Shown: one piece after another, positions 42,833 to 53,816 of the stretch
Layout: every line of letters starts with the position of its first letter
Numbering within the stretch: position 1 is the stretch's first letter
From: Blepharisma japonicum
Taxonomy: Eukaryota; Ciliophora; Heterotrichea; Heterotrichida; Blepharismidae
Direction of reading: 5' to 3'
DNA length: 64,000 bases
Assembly: GCA_949751835.1 (NCBI GenBank)
Contig: CATKHK010000074.1
Span: 124,001-188,000 of the forward strand
Notes under the pieces: generated by a model
Database searches by the model: none
What the model was told of the DNA's origin: nothing
The model's input: the letters and a program-made list of their open reading frames with translations, nothing else
Translations under genes and position numbers: made by a program

Positions 42833-44557
42833 ATGTCAGCACAAGAAAACAGAGATAACCCTTCTGACTCTCAAACAGACTTTCAGCAGCTTCGCAATGA
42901 AGTGACCCAGATATCAGAGCAGCTTGCTTCTCACAGCAGCCTTTTAAAAGAATTCAACGATCTGATTACAAAGAAAAAACGTTTCAGAACTGATCCTTCT
43001 CCTATCATAACAACTCTTAAACAAGAGTTCAAGGCTGAATTTATGGAAGACACTATGAGATTATTCACTTCCCTAGAAGAGCAGCTTAAACTGATGGATT
43101 CTAGTGCAGCTTCTTCTAACTCAAAATTCAACGATGCTATAATTGAACTGAGAAGACTAACAGACTCAGTTAATGCAAAGGCAAATTTGTTGCAGGACCA
43201 AACAAATAACTTAAGAGAAGTTTCAGGGTCTTTAAGTGATGAGGTGCTTTATATGAAAGACATTCTTGCTTTAAAAGCAGAAATTAAAGACCTTGACAAT
43301 TTAGATCACAGGGTTGACACTTTTACACCTCTAGAAAATTTTGTGATTTTAGAAGGTACTGTAAAACAACTTGCTTATCGTAGCGAAGTTGCCAAAATTA
43401 ATGAAGAAATAGAAATAATTCAGGACAGGCTAAATTTGTTACCAACGGCTGATAAGGTAAAGGAGTCTTTGGAAAAAATTAACGATGAGCTTAGAGGACT
43501 GATAAATCTGAAAATGGACTGTGAAGCTTATGAGACATCTGTTTTTATGATTAAGCAAAAGCAGGATGTGTTTGAAAATAGGATTGACGCTATATTGCTA
43601 AAAATTTCTAAAGATAAAGACTCATTGACAAAAATGCTGAATGATTTGAGTGGGATGTTTAATGCAAAACCATGAATGATAGAAGTAGAAAAAATTAACG
43701 ATGTTTTGGAGACAAAAGCATCAAGTGAGGAGTTTAGAAAGCTGAGGATTGATATTTTGCCAAAAATTGAAGATTTTGGGAATAAGCTTGACAAGTTTTC
43801 AAGAGATTTAAAGTCTTTTGAAGCTGCACAAGCAAGGTTTGATGAAATTATTTTAACAAAAGGGTCAAAGGAAGATATAAAAAAAATCCAAAATTTCCAA
43901 TCAACTCTCTTAAAACAAGAAGTTTTTTACTCCTCAGTTTCCGATCTCAATATAAAAATCAGCTCAACAGAAGAGCAACTCAAAGAAATGCTAATCAGCA
44001 TAGAAAATATTATCGAGGATATCAATAAATACGGACTCAGTAGCCAGTCGCAGAAGACCCAATCCAGAGATTATGCAGCTCTTTATAACTCAATATCAGA
44101 TCTTAAAGAAGCTATTACTTCGAAAGCAGAAAAAGCTGAGTTATTCCAAATTTCTGCAAAAATGGCAGAAAAAATTGAATTCGAAAATTTAAAAAATAAT
44201 TGCGACACTTTAGTCAGGCAGTTCCAGCAAGCAGTCCAGCTACAAAGCGAAACTCTAAAAACGATGCTAAGAACTGCAGACAGTGCTATTAAAAAAGACA
44301 AAGTAAGGGTGGAATTGTCAAGAAATACTGATATTTTGCTTACCTGAATAAATAGTAGGCTACCTCCACTTAAGCTTGATACTTCTATAAATTGTGGGTC
44401 AAAATTGTCAGCTCTACTGCTCTCAAGAACTACACCGTCTCCTGACCATAAAATTGAAAGAGCAACTCCGAATATTTGGAAAAGGTCTTTATCAAGAAGA
44501 GAAAAAAGGCTTGTGATATCTTCTCATGCTTATAGAGCATCAGTTGACCTGCCATAA
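42833..44557 (+). CDS. long coiled-coil protein, 574 aa
   Basis: One frame through two TGA (Trp) codons at 43673-43675 and 44345-44347. Nearly all of residues 10-490 is heptad-rich coiled coil (e.g. EVTQISEQLASHSSLLKEF, and LVRQFQQAVQLQSETLKTML). The last 70 residues are basic, Ser/Arg/Pro-rich (TTPSPDHKIERATP, WKRSLSRREKR), like a microtubule or nucleic-acid contact. No family recognised. A structural role in cortex, basal body or cilium is possible. ATG 42833-42835, TAA 44555-44557. Confidence 0.75.
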
Positions 44558-44898
44558 TAATTGAATTTAATATAAATTATATATAATAAGTCGATTAACA
44601 TTAGGCTTGAAAATTTGAGAATTTTCATTTTAATGAGACAGGCATGATTTATTTTATCAGCAAACCATGAGCACAAGGCTAATCGGACTTACAAATGGAT
44701 TTCTCTAAATAAATATAAAATAATATATTAATTATAACAGATAACCAAATTAAAATAAATTTTCAAAAAATCTCAAAATCTTTTGATAAGCCGAAAATAT
44801 TTTCAGCCTTAATTGTGAAATTATTTTATATTAAAGCCTAATAAAACCTCTATAAACTAAAAACGTTATTTCCAATTACCAATAAATTTTACTTATTA
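44558..44898. other. AT-rich spacer, no gene seen
   Basis: 341 bp upstream of DHHC gene 2; nothing recognised. Confidence 0.45.
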
Positions 44899-45687
44899 AT
44901 GGATAAGTCGAGAAAATCAGGGTTGGACTGTCCACCACATCCCTATCAAGTATTCACCTGAATCTATGACTTTGCAACTATTTTTATATTTTATTTTTTT
45001 ATTGTCCCATCCCAGCCTCGCTTAATTCAAATTTTGATATCTTCATTATTTGGACTCTCCCAGCTACTCCTTCTATGCCACGCTTTTTGCTTAACCAAAT
45101 CTAATCCAACTGATCCAATTCTGTACAAAAAGAGAAAAAAAATCAATTTGGACATGACACGTATTATATTCTGCTCTTTGTGCTTATCTGAAGTTAGTTC
45201 AGACAGTAAACACTGCATGAAATGCAATAGGTGTGTTCATAAATTTGACCATCATTGTAAATTTGTTAACAATTGTATTGGAAAAAGTAATTATAATTTA
45301 TTTCTTAAAACTGCTATATTGATGGAAATGGTGGAAACCATCTTTTTAGTGTGCTGCACTTATACAATATATAATTGGGGTGCTGGTTTAAACAATTTAA
45401 AAGATAAGATAAACCAAGATTATGGAAAAAATGCAGATGTGGCATTAATGACTGTCTGTTTGGTTTTTGAGGTTTTAACAATTGCTATTTTATTTGCCAA
45501 TGGGTATTTGCTATTATTTCATGGATGGCTCATTAAACATAAAATGACAACTTACGACTTTATATCAAAAAATAAGCAAAATTCTTCGAGTATGGATTTG
45601 ACTAGAAATACTGATTTATTTGAGACTAAAGTTGTACCAACACTTTTAATAGGCCTTCCTCAATGAACTGTTAAGCAAGTAGAATAA
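44899..45687 (+). CDS. DHHC-type protein S-palmitoyltransferase (2)
   Basis: 262 residues. MDKSRKSGLDCPPHPYQVF, two helices, then SNPTDP, CSLCLSEVSSDSKHCMKCNRC and catalytic FDHHCKFVNNCIGKSNY. After the catalytic CKF (Phe replaces the usual Trp) two helices and a TTYDF motif follow. Two TGA codons are Trp, one early (YQVFTW) and one seven codons before the TAA. It is nearer to gene 1 (13881-14765) than to gene 3 (60704-61528) in the Cys-rich domain and in the start region (both have a PFHP/PPHP-x-Q segment), so the first two are paralogues. Confidence 0.88.
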
Positions 45688-45910
45688 TTTTTTAAATTGA
45701 TAATTTTTTACTTCCATGCAAAAAATGAAATATTAAAATTTTATTATTTAATAAAAATTAAAAAAGGATTAAGCGATTCAAGATAATGCTATTTTATATA
45801 TTTGATTTTAATTCTATAAGAGAACATCAAGGCAAATACAAAAATTTTGCAATTTATTTTAAAAAAATTAAATCTCATTTCTTTTACAATTGCTGAATAA
45901 CTATTAACGC

Positions 45911-46786
45911 TTATTTTAATATTTCAGGGTCATCAGGATGCTCTTCATATACAACTTCTTCTCCACAGAGACTCGAAACAGCTGCATCTATGTCATTCCC
46001 TGACATTTCTAGCGCAAGTTGTGCATCTTTTTCTCCAAACCCCATCGCAATTAGTTGCATTAGCAATGGACCTGGAACTTTCACATCATAACAAATAGTA
46101 TTTCCAAATAAAACTCCAGTGCTCGTGTATAAATTGAACTCCAAAGAAACTTTTCCTTCTATTGCTGGAGCTTTCATTTTTACAACAATTTCTCCTATTT
46201 CTCCTGGCTTTAGTCTTGGTATAAATATAGAGATTATCTCAATTGTGCCTTTTTCCACCTTTAAATCAACTCTTTCTCATACCTTAATTCCGTCATTTTT
46301 TACCTTAAACCTTTCCTCAAACGATTCTTCAGGTCTGCACAATTTTTCGATTTTTCTTTTCCCATTGACAAGTTTCATCCCATACTCAGATGATTTTTGT
46401 TTGATAACTTTGGTAGGTTCTGGGTCTTCATCAGTTTCCCATATGATTTCAGGAGGCTCATATTGGCTTTGATTAACCTTGACTGGTGATAGTTTTGGAA
46501 TAGAAAGAGGATCAAATATAGGTTCTTGAGAGTAACTATGAAATCTATCAATGTTTTCTAATAAAAGAACTAATGTATCTTGCCCACAAACTCGCATTGA
46601 ATTTATTGCTCGAAATAGTTCTTCGTCTGAATTGATTTCTTTGAGCTCACCTTCATCAGTGAGATACACATAGGAGAAGTTTACACTACCAAAGGCTTCT
46701 ACTGCCATGCATTTTAGTGTGTCATAGGAATCTGGAACTAAAACTGGGTCATAATGCACGTCATCTTTTACAAGCCTGACTTTCAT
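45911..46786 (-). CDS. PB1-FW-UBA protein (NBR1/ILRUN-like)
   Basis: 291 residues. The first 80 form a PB1-like domain, ending with an acidic EGELKEINSDEEL (the OPCA-type motif). The middle is a β-sandwich like the FW domain of NBR1 and ILRUN (FKVKNDGIKVWERVDLKVEK, VVKMKAPAIEG, CYDVKVPGP), with a TGA-coded Trp at 46277-46279. The last 45 residues are a UBA domain (LMQLIAMGFGEKDAQLALEM), which binds ubiquitin. NBR1 is a selective autophagy receptor; this copy lacks an evident ZZ finger. No LIR motif was picked out. A decayed copy of part of it lies at 49850-50190. Confidence 0.78.
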
Positions 46787-46930
46787 TTACAAGTCTAATT
46801 ATAAATATTTTGATTATTCGTGAGTTTTATCATAATAAGAGTCATTAAATCAATAAATTAATGGCTATCTATAATATAAAATATTTAAATAATAAAATTT
46901 ATTATTATCAATATTTTTATTTTTAAATAT

Positions 46931-48214
46931 TTATCTGTCACTTTCATCTTCAAAATCGCTGTCATATTCTTCTACAATGCTAGACTGGGTCACTGATTTT
47001 GTTAACTCTTTCCATCCTTCTGAGCTTTCTTCTCTAGGAGAGACCACTGACACAGTCCTTGATCTCGCACTTTTACAGAATTTTGGATGGTCACCAGCTT
47101 CGCTGACTTTGACCATTTCTTTACAGACATAGCATATTACGCTTCTTTCTGAACTCTGAGGAATAGAGCTTGTATTTTCTTCAAAATCTTCAGAGTAATG
47201 ATCTTCGCTCTCTTTTTGACTTTCTTTTTGACTTTCTTTTTGGCTTTCTTTTAGGCTTTCATTTATGCTTATTTTCAACTTTTTTTCAGCTGGTTTTATT
47301 GTAAGATTGTCAAGATTTGTTGTCGTGAACATTTTTTGTGTCTTTGGCTTGTCAAATTTCATTAGAGGTGGATAGGTTCATTGTTGCTGCAATGAAGAAG
47401 CTCCTTTAAGAAGCTGGACTTCTTGAATTAAATGATCAATAAGTAAGCCTTCAGGATGCGGAGGAGGAGCTATATATTGTGTAGACTGCTTTTGAGGCTG
47501 TGGAAGAGGCTCTTCATAAGAAGTGCTTGATGTTTTATTTGTCGGCTTAGTCTTGCTATAAAACATTGGAGGTGGCTGATAAGTATCTCCAAATAGAGGG
47601 GTTTGTGTTTCTTTTGGCTCAGGTTTTTCTTCTTGTGTCATTGTGGCTCTTGTAACTAATGAAGTAGCTGTCTTATAAATCGGAGGAATCGGGTCAGTTT
47701 CTATAGCTATGCTAACTTTATGATCACCTGGGATTTTGTTAAGCATCTCTTGTGTGATATTTTGAAAAATCCCATCTGCAGGTTTTCCTTCAATTTCTGG
47801 ATTTTTTTTAAGAATAGAAATAGAGATACTTAAATCTAATTTCCCAATAGCATTTCGAATTGGATCATAAAGATCTATGATGCTTCTCTTAAAATCACTA
47901 GAAGTTTTAAAGTCAATGTCAGCAAAAATAGAAAGATCTAGAGCAGCAGTCCCCAGCATTCTGATATTTTGAGGAAAAGCATCAATTAGCATTACATAAA
48001 GAGGGGTTTTTCGAAGAGCTGCTCGTAATATTTTTTCATCTAGGACAAATTTGCATGCTTTGCCTTTACCGAATTGAAGCTTTCCTTGGAATTGGCCGTA
48101 GATTGTGAGAGTTGGGAATTGAAGAAATCTTATAGAGACTGCCGGTTTTGCGATGTGGAGGATTCGTGTGGTAGCTTCATGAATGAGAAATTCGACGATA
48201 TATGTTTCTTCCAT
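46931..48214 (-). CDS. MAP10-like C2/zinc-knuckle protein
   Basis: 427 residues. The N-terminal ~150 fit the MAP10 (KIAA1383) N-terminal domain: PAVSIRFLQFPTLTIYG (family 'avaFRLLDFPTllv'), GKGKACKF, TPLYVMLIDAFPQNIRMLG. The middle is Pro/Gln-rich. Later comes KESQ repeated four times, encoded by a 12-nt tandem repeat around 47210-47260, then a Cys-x2-Cys...His-x3-Cys knuckle (CYVCKEMVK...HPKFC). MAP10 binds microtubules and stabilises them in the midbody and spindle. TGA 47378-47380 is Trp. Its acidic end is EYDSDFEDESDR. Relics of it are at 48468-48605 and 50205-50275. Confidence 0.65.
47205..47262 (-). repeat. 12-nt tandem repeat coding KESQ
   Basis: About four copies of a 12-nt unit (plus strand tttctttttgac/g) in frame within the MAP10-like gene. 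Its decayed echo is seen in the relic at 50205-50275. Confidence 0.7.
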
Positions 48215-48467
48215 TTAAATTTGATATTGGAAAATGCAATATTCTTATATGTTAGATGAAGAAAGCACATGCTTTTATGGAAAACATTATAGACAAAGCT
48301 TTTTAAATAAATTCTTGCTCCCACCCTATGTGAGCGAAAAAAATTTTTTTTTAAATATATTGAAGATAAACTAGGATAAGTTAAGGCCTACCCAAATAAA
48401 AACCTTCAGTCATGAGCTAATTCCATAGATAAAGTGTATCTAAATGAATTGCAATGTGAAAATTCTT

Positions 48468-48605
48468 TATAGCTTCATGAATGAGGAATTCGATTATATA
48501 TACTTATATTCTTCATTTGAAAATACATTATTCCTATAAGCAAATTATAATTTAGATAAGCAGAGCACATGCCCTATGAGAAGTATTTAATTATAAAAGG
48601 TTTTA
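48468..48605 (-). pseudogene. decayed copy of the MAP10-like gene 5' end
   Basis: The plus-strand run tagcttcatgaatgaggaat and what follows aligns with 48172-48310 (start region of the MAP10-like gene and its upstream spacer) in the same orientation, with several gaps. No open frame. Confidence 0.6.
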
Positions 48606-48730
48606 AATGATTCTAAGCATTTTCTTTAATTATCAATAAATTAATTGATATAATTGCAAATTTTCTGATAAACAAATTATACACATTAAAGTTTTCCCTG
48701 ATTATCGCAATTTAAAATAAATTAGCCAAC

Positions 48731-49276
48731 TTATACCGGTGCCATCCTTGCTAAAAGCCACAATAACCCTTCTCTGAGTCCTTCTCCAGTTGTAGCGCAT
48801 GCTTTCACAATTTCCCACTGATCTTTCTTACTTCTATCCAGTTCCAGCATTTCTGTAAGCTGTTCTTCTGTGAAATCATTCGAAATATCCTTTTTATTTG
48901 CGACTATTAAAAAAGGCAAACCCCTCAGTAGGTCATCTCTCAGCAATTCTTGTAAAGTGGCTTTGGATAGCTGAATGTTATCCGCATTAGACATATCCAC
49001 AACAAAAATAATGCCCTGTGAGCCTTCAAAGTGGTGTCGTCAGAAAAACCTGCTTTGTGCATCGCCTTTTAAATCATAAAACGCAATTGTGAACTTATCC
49101 ACTTTGAATTTGTAGCACCCAAGTTCTGGGAGAGGCTTTGCTGCACGGGGATATTGAGAGCTTAAAAACTGTGTAAGAGTGGACTTCCCTGAGCCTTGCA
49201 GACCGAGACAAAGGACTCTTCGGTGGTTTTTCCCAAACCATCTAGCGTGGTTCATCTTGCTCATTTTTTCGCCCAT
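48731..49276 (-). CDS. divergent ARF/ARL-like small GTPase
   Basis: 181 residues. P-loop GLQGSGKS (25-32), YDLKG (67-71) in place of WDxGG, NKKD (127-130), and CATTGEG (SAxTGxG-like). RFFWRHHFEGSQGIIFVVD is the ARF-family 'R.lWr.Yf....giIfVvD'. Two key changes: the catalytic Gln after the Gly of switch II is Asp72, and the switch I Thr (P-T-x-G) is absent (PELG, 50-53). So GTP hydrolysis or Mg2+ binding is probably altered. TGA 49040-49042 is the conserved Trp. It could be a structural GTPase. UNC119 in this window is normally released by ARL3, but this is not ARL3 by these motifs. Confidence 0.85.
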
Positions 49277-49849
49277 TTGGTTATTTAAATAATCGATATT
49301 TTTAGAAATATATCATGCTCAAATTTATATGAGCTAAGCCTTTTCTTTATTACTTTGAAATATTATTAATTTCATTGAAAACAAATTTATCTAAATAATG
49401 GGTAATAAAGGATAAGATTCTTATAATCTCATCACGCAAAATAATTTTTAAAATCTAGGTAAAACCAAATAGAAAGGAAATGGATTTGCAATTCAAGTTG
49501 AAAAAAGTATTATGAGAACCTAAAAATATAATCTCAAAAATGAATTTTCTTTTGTGAAAAGACACTCAATTTTTCACTATTATTATGATTAATGCTAGGG
49601 AGAACTGCTATCAGATTGTTTTTTGATCTCTCATAATTTTTTGGCATTATAATTATAGCAATACTTTCTCATAGCTCACATCTGGCTTTATTTATCTTAT
49701 TTATTTAAATGGCAATAATTACATAAATATATAAAAAGTTGAATCCTAGAGATTTGTTTAAAAGTGTCTTCTTTTCTATCCAAACTTTTTGTTTTTATTG
49801 GCAAGTTTTGCAATATAATTAGATAGATAATTTGGCAGGACTTGAATCT
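49277..49849. other. AT-rich spacer, no gene seen
   Basis: 573 bp upstream of the ARL-like gene. Nothing recognised until the relic begins near 49850. Confidence 0.45.
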
Positions 49850-50495
49850 TCATAAATTTCCCGTATGATATCAGGAAGCTCATATTGACTCTAGATAACC
49901 TTAACTGAAATTTTGACAGAAAGAAGTTAAAAATATAGGTTCTTGGGATTTATAAATATATATAAATAATTTTCATATTTAAAACGAGTAAAGTGTTCTG
50001 TGAAATCGGCAATATTTTTAAAGTTATAGTTATAGCTAAGTTTAAAGGTCTAAATTTTAAAGCAAATTATAATGTATCCTGCCTCCAAATTCTCATTGAT
50101 TTCATTGATCCGGGATAATTCTAATTTTTTGGGCTCATCTTCATTAGTGAGATTTACATAAGAGAAATTTATACTACCAAAGTCATCTTCATAGAGTTTT
50201 GTTCTTTAACTCTTTTTGGGCTTCTTTTGCATCCTTTTTGGCTTTTTAGCTTCTTTGGCTTTCTTTTGACTGTTATACGAATATTTTCAAGATTTTTAAG
50301 TTTTCTTTTTGTAAAATTGCTAGTTGAATTTATCCGCTTTTGAATTTTTCTGGGAGAAACTAGCTGAATATGATATCTAGAGTTTAAAAACTGGGTAAGA
50401 TAAACTTCCATAAGCCTTGAAAACTAAAAAAATACTCTTCCTTGATTTTCCCCAACCCATCCAGTGTGGCTCATATTGCTAATTTTCTCATTTAA
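49850..50495 (-). pseudogene. contracted composite relic of three neighbouring genes
   Basis: Pieces align in the same order and strand with the PB1-FW-UBA gene (46437-46700 with 49855-50190), the KESQ repeat of the MAP10-like gene (47205-47270 with 50205-50275) and the 5' end of the ARL-like gene (49150-49290 with 50375-50495). Shared stretches include aaatataggttcttg and tcttcattagtgaga. The copies carry many indels and stops and lack the sequence between. Confidence 0.7.
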
Positions 50496-50516
50496 ATAAT
50501 AAAAAGTGTAAGCAAA

Positions 50517-51767
50517 ATGGGCTATTATTCTAAGCAGGCAGCAATTTATATCGGAGGTTTGCTCTGCTGCACTACTTTCACCTTCATTGCTCCTTTTTAC
50601 CCTGGAATAGCAGAATCTAAAGGTATCCCTTTCTGAGTGATAGGCTTCATTTTTGCTTTGGACCCTGTTTTTTCACTTGCAGCTTCTTGGTATTTAGGCA
50701 ACAACATGTATAAATTCGGTCGTAGATTTATATTGACATTTGGAGTCGTTTTACTTGCTGGATCTATGATTACAATTAGCTTTATAGAATTTTGTGACAC
50801 AACATCTATGCTTATTTTAAGTTTCATTTCAAGAATGCTTGGAGGAATAGGATTTGCTTGTGAAATGATAGCTGGAGATGCAATTTTAACAAGTGATTAT
50901 CCAGAAGAGCTAGTAAAAGTAATGGGACTTATGGAAGTTTTTATGGGAATGGGATTGTTGATTGGGCCTCTTATTGGATCTGCATTATATGTAGCAGGAG
51001 GTGCATTTTTATCATTCATGATATCAGGAATAGTTATTACAATATACGCTCCAATTTGCTGATGTCTCTTAGGAGAGCCACGACCCTATGTAATGTCAGA
51101 AGATGCTGTAAATTCTATTGAATTAATAACAAGACCAAAAATTGCATTAGACGCAGGTGTACAATTTGCCTTTACTTTTACGTTTGGATATGTTTTCCCT
51201 ATATTAGAAATCCATTTATTAACTTTTAATATTGGGGAGACTTATGTTGGTCTGTGTTTTACTTTATATACCTTATCATATTCAATATTTTCTATAGTGT
51301 CTATAGTTTCAGCTAAGAAAATTGATGCACGAAAGATGATGGCTGTAGGTCTATTAGCTCAAGCTATAGGATTTTCAATGCTTGGACCATGAATACTCAT
51401 TTACCCTCGAGAAATTTGGGTAGTGCTTGTTGGGTTATTTATACTTGGCTTTGCTCAAGCATTTATGTATATACCTTCTCTTCCTCATATGATTCAATTG
51501 GCTTATGAGGAGTACCAATATAAAGAAGACAACAGACTTATTGATCAGATATCTGGGATATCAAATATCATTATGAGTTTTGGAGAAATTGGTGGGCCTA
51601 TGACTGTTGGGATTCTTGCAACTAGCATTGATATTGAAACTAGTTGTGCTTATTTGGCTCTTGCCATCACAGCTTATTTTGTACTCTATTTAGTAGGATC
51701 AGGTCTTACAACTAAAAATCCACCTAAGAAGAAATCAAACCTTTCTTTGGAACTTTTGAATATTTAA
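50517..51767 (+). CDS. MFS transporter, SLC18B1-like (copy 1)
   Basis: 416 residues with three in-frame TGA (Trp) codons: PFWVIGF, APICWCL and GPWILIY. About twelve helices. The N-terminal 'FIAPFYPGIAESKGIPFWVI' fits the first helix and loop of the SLC18B1/vesicular amine transporter branch, with GNNMYKFGRRF in the loop between TM2 and TM3, as in the MFS G-x3-D/R-R motif. Substrate unknown; polyamines or amines are possible. A copy 2,003 bp on is nearly identical. After the stop (TAA) comes the spacer and 5' end of a DnaJ gene in decayed form. Confidence 0.85.
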
Positions 51768-51813
51768 TTAGCAAAAGTTTTCTTTAAAAGCCCTTTATAA
51801 TTCCATTTAAATT
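51768..51813. other. short spacer before the DnaJ relic
   Basis: Matches the spacer at 53771-53816, as part of the 2,003-bp duplicated unit. Confidence 0.6.
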
Positions 51814-52050
51814 ATGATCTTCTCAGCAATAAGAAACTTTAAAAGCTCCTCTTGCCTCTTCGACCAACAAGATTACTACAAGAATTTAGATGTTTCTTCT
51901 AAATCTAAAATCTAAATTAAAAAATCTATTTTAACCTAGCCAAAAATTGCATATTGATGTAAAAAAATCCCCAGACACAAAAAATAAATTCGCAGAATAA
52001 ACCAAGACTGTGAAACACTAGGCGACTTTGAAATGCGGAGAACAGATTAA
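51814..52050 (+). pseudogene. decayed copy of DnaJ 5' end
   Basis: Aligns with 53817-54060, the start of the intact DnaJ gene, at an offset of exactly 2,003 bp for the ATG. The ATG and the presequence part are kept; a TAA appears after about 33 codons and small deletions disrupt the J domain. Confidence 0.85.
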
Positions 52051-52519
52051 ATTTTTTAATTATTTCTCTATTAAAATAAAATTCACAAAATTATTTTAAC
52101 AACAACCAACGTTCGAAGAAATTACGGATGCAAAATATTTCGTAAACGAATGGATAATCTAAGTTTAACCAACTTTATATATTAGATGCTATAGGCAAAA
52201 TACTATTAGATGATTAAATTTCACTATTAACTTGAAATTTAAAATTCCAAATACTATAACTTTTTAAAAGAATAAATATCTATATAATAGAGAGAAATTA
52301 AAACAAGGGCATGAATCAGAATGAAAATAACAAAAATTAAAAGTAAAGTGTAAGGATACTAATATAATTTTTATAATAAAAATTTGCCAATTATATGAGC
52401 ACAATTGTTTTTTTCGATTAGCAGATTGTCGAGTTAGAACTAAATAAAATAGGGAGATCATTAATTTTCAGATATTTATTATATAAGAAAGCATCAGCAT
52501 GTAAAAATTTCTAATAAAA
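52051..52519. other. AT-rich spacer, end of duplication
   Basis: 469 bp with no recognised gene. The DnaJ similarity fades at its left; the second MFS start is at its right. Confidence 0.45.
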
Positions 52520-53770
52520 ATGGGCTATTATTCTAAGCAGGCAGCAATTTATATCGGAGGTTTACTCTGCTGTAGCTCTTACACTTTCATTGCTCCTTTT
52601 TACCCTGGAATAGCAGAGTCTAAAGGTATCCCTTTCTGAGTGATAGGCTTCATTTTTGCTTTGGACCCTGTTTTTTCACTTGCAGCTTCCTGGTATTTAG
52701 GCAACAACATGTATAAATTCGGCCGTAGATTTATATTGACATTTGGAGTCGTTTTACTTGCTGTATCTATGATTGCAATTAGCTTTATAGAATTTTTTGA
52801 CGCAACTTATATACTTATTTTAAGTTTCATTTCAAGAATACTTGGAGGAATAGGATATGCTTGTGAAATGACAGCTGGAGATGCAATTTTAACAAGTGAT
52901 TATCCAGGAGAGTTAGCAAAAGTGATGGGACTTATGGAAGTTTTTGTTGGAATGGGTTTGTTGATTGGGCCTCTTATTGGCTCAGCCTTATATGTAGCAG
53001 GAGGGGCGTTTTTATCATTCATGATATCAGGAATAGCCATTGCCATATACGCACCAATTTGCTGATATCTCTTAGGAGAACCACGACCTTATGTAATGTC
53101 AGAAGATACTATGAATTCTATTGAATTAATAACAAGACCAAAAATTGCATTAGACGCAGGTGTACAGTTTGCTTTTACTTTTACGTTTGGATATGTTTTC
53201 CCTATATTAGAAATCCATTTATTGACTTTTAATATTGGGGAGACTTATATTGGTCTGTGTTTTACTTTATATACCTTATCATATTCAATATTTTCTATAT
53301 TGTCTATAGTTTCATCTAAGAAAATTGATGCACGAAAGATGATGGCTGTAGGTCTATTAGCTCAAGCTATAGGATTTTCAATGCTTGGACCATGAATACT
53401 CATTTACCCTCGAGAAATTTGGGTAGTGCTTGTTGGGTTATTTATACTTGGCTTTGCTCAAGCATTTATGTATATACCTTCTCTTCCTCATATGATTCAA
53501 TTGGCTTATGAGGAGTACCAATATAAAGAAGACGACAGACTTATTGATCAGATATCTGGGATATCAAATGTCATTATGAATTTTGGAGAAATCGGTGGGC
53601 CTATGACTGTTGGGATTCTTGCAACTAGTATTGATATTGAAACTAGTTGTGCTTATTTGGCTCTTGCCATCACAGCTTATTTTGTACTCTATTTAATAGG
53701 ATCAGGTCTTACAACAAAGAAATCACCTAAGAAGAAATCAAGCCTTTCTTTTGAACTTTTGAATATTTAA
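52520..53770 (+). CDS. MFS transporter, SLC18B1-like (copy 2)
   Basis: 416 residues, same length as copy 1, with the same three TGA (Trp) positions. By eye about 30 residues differ, mainly conservative changes in helices (e.g. VSMIAISFIEFFDATYI against GSMITISFIEFCDTTSM). Both copies are open and show no indels, so both are likely functional. The copy is followed by the intact DnaJ gene 46 bp after its stop. Confidence 0.86.
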
Positions 53771-53816
53771 TTAACAAATGTTTTCTTTAAAATTCCTTTA
53801 TAATTCCATTTAAATT

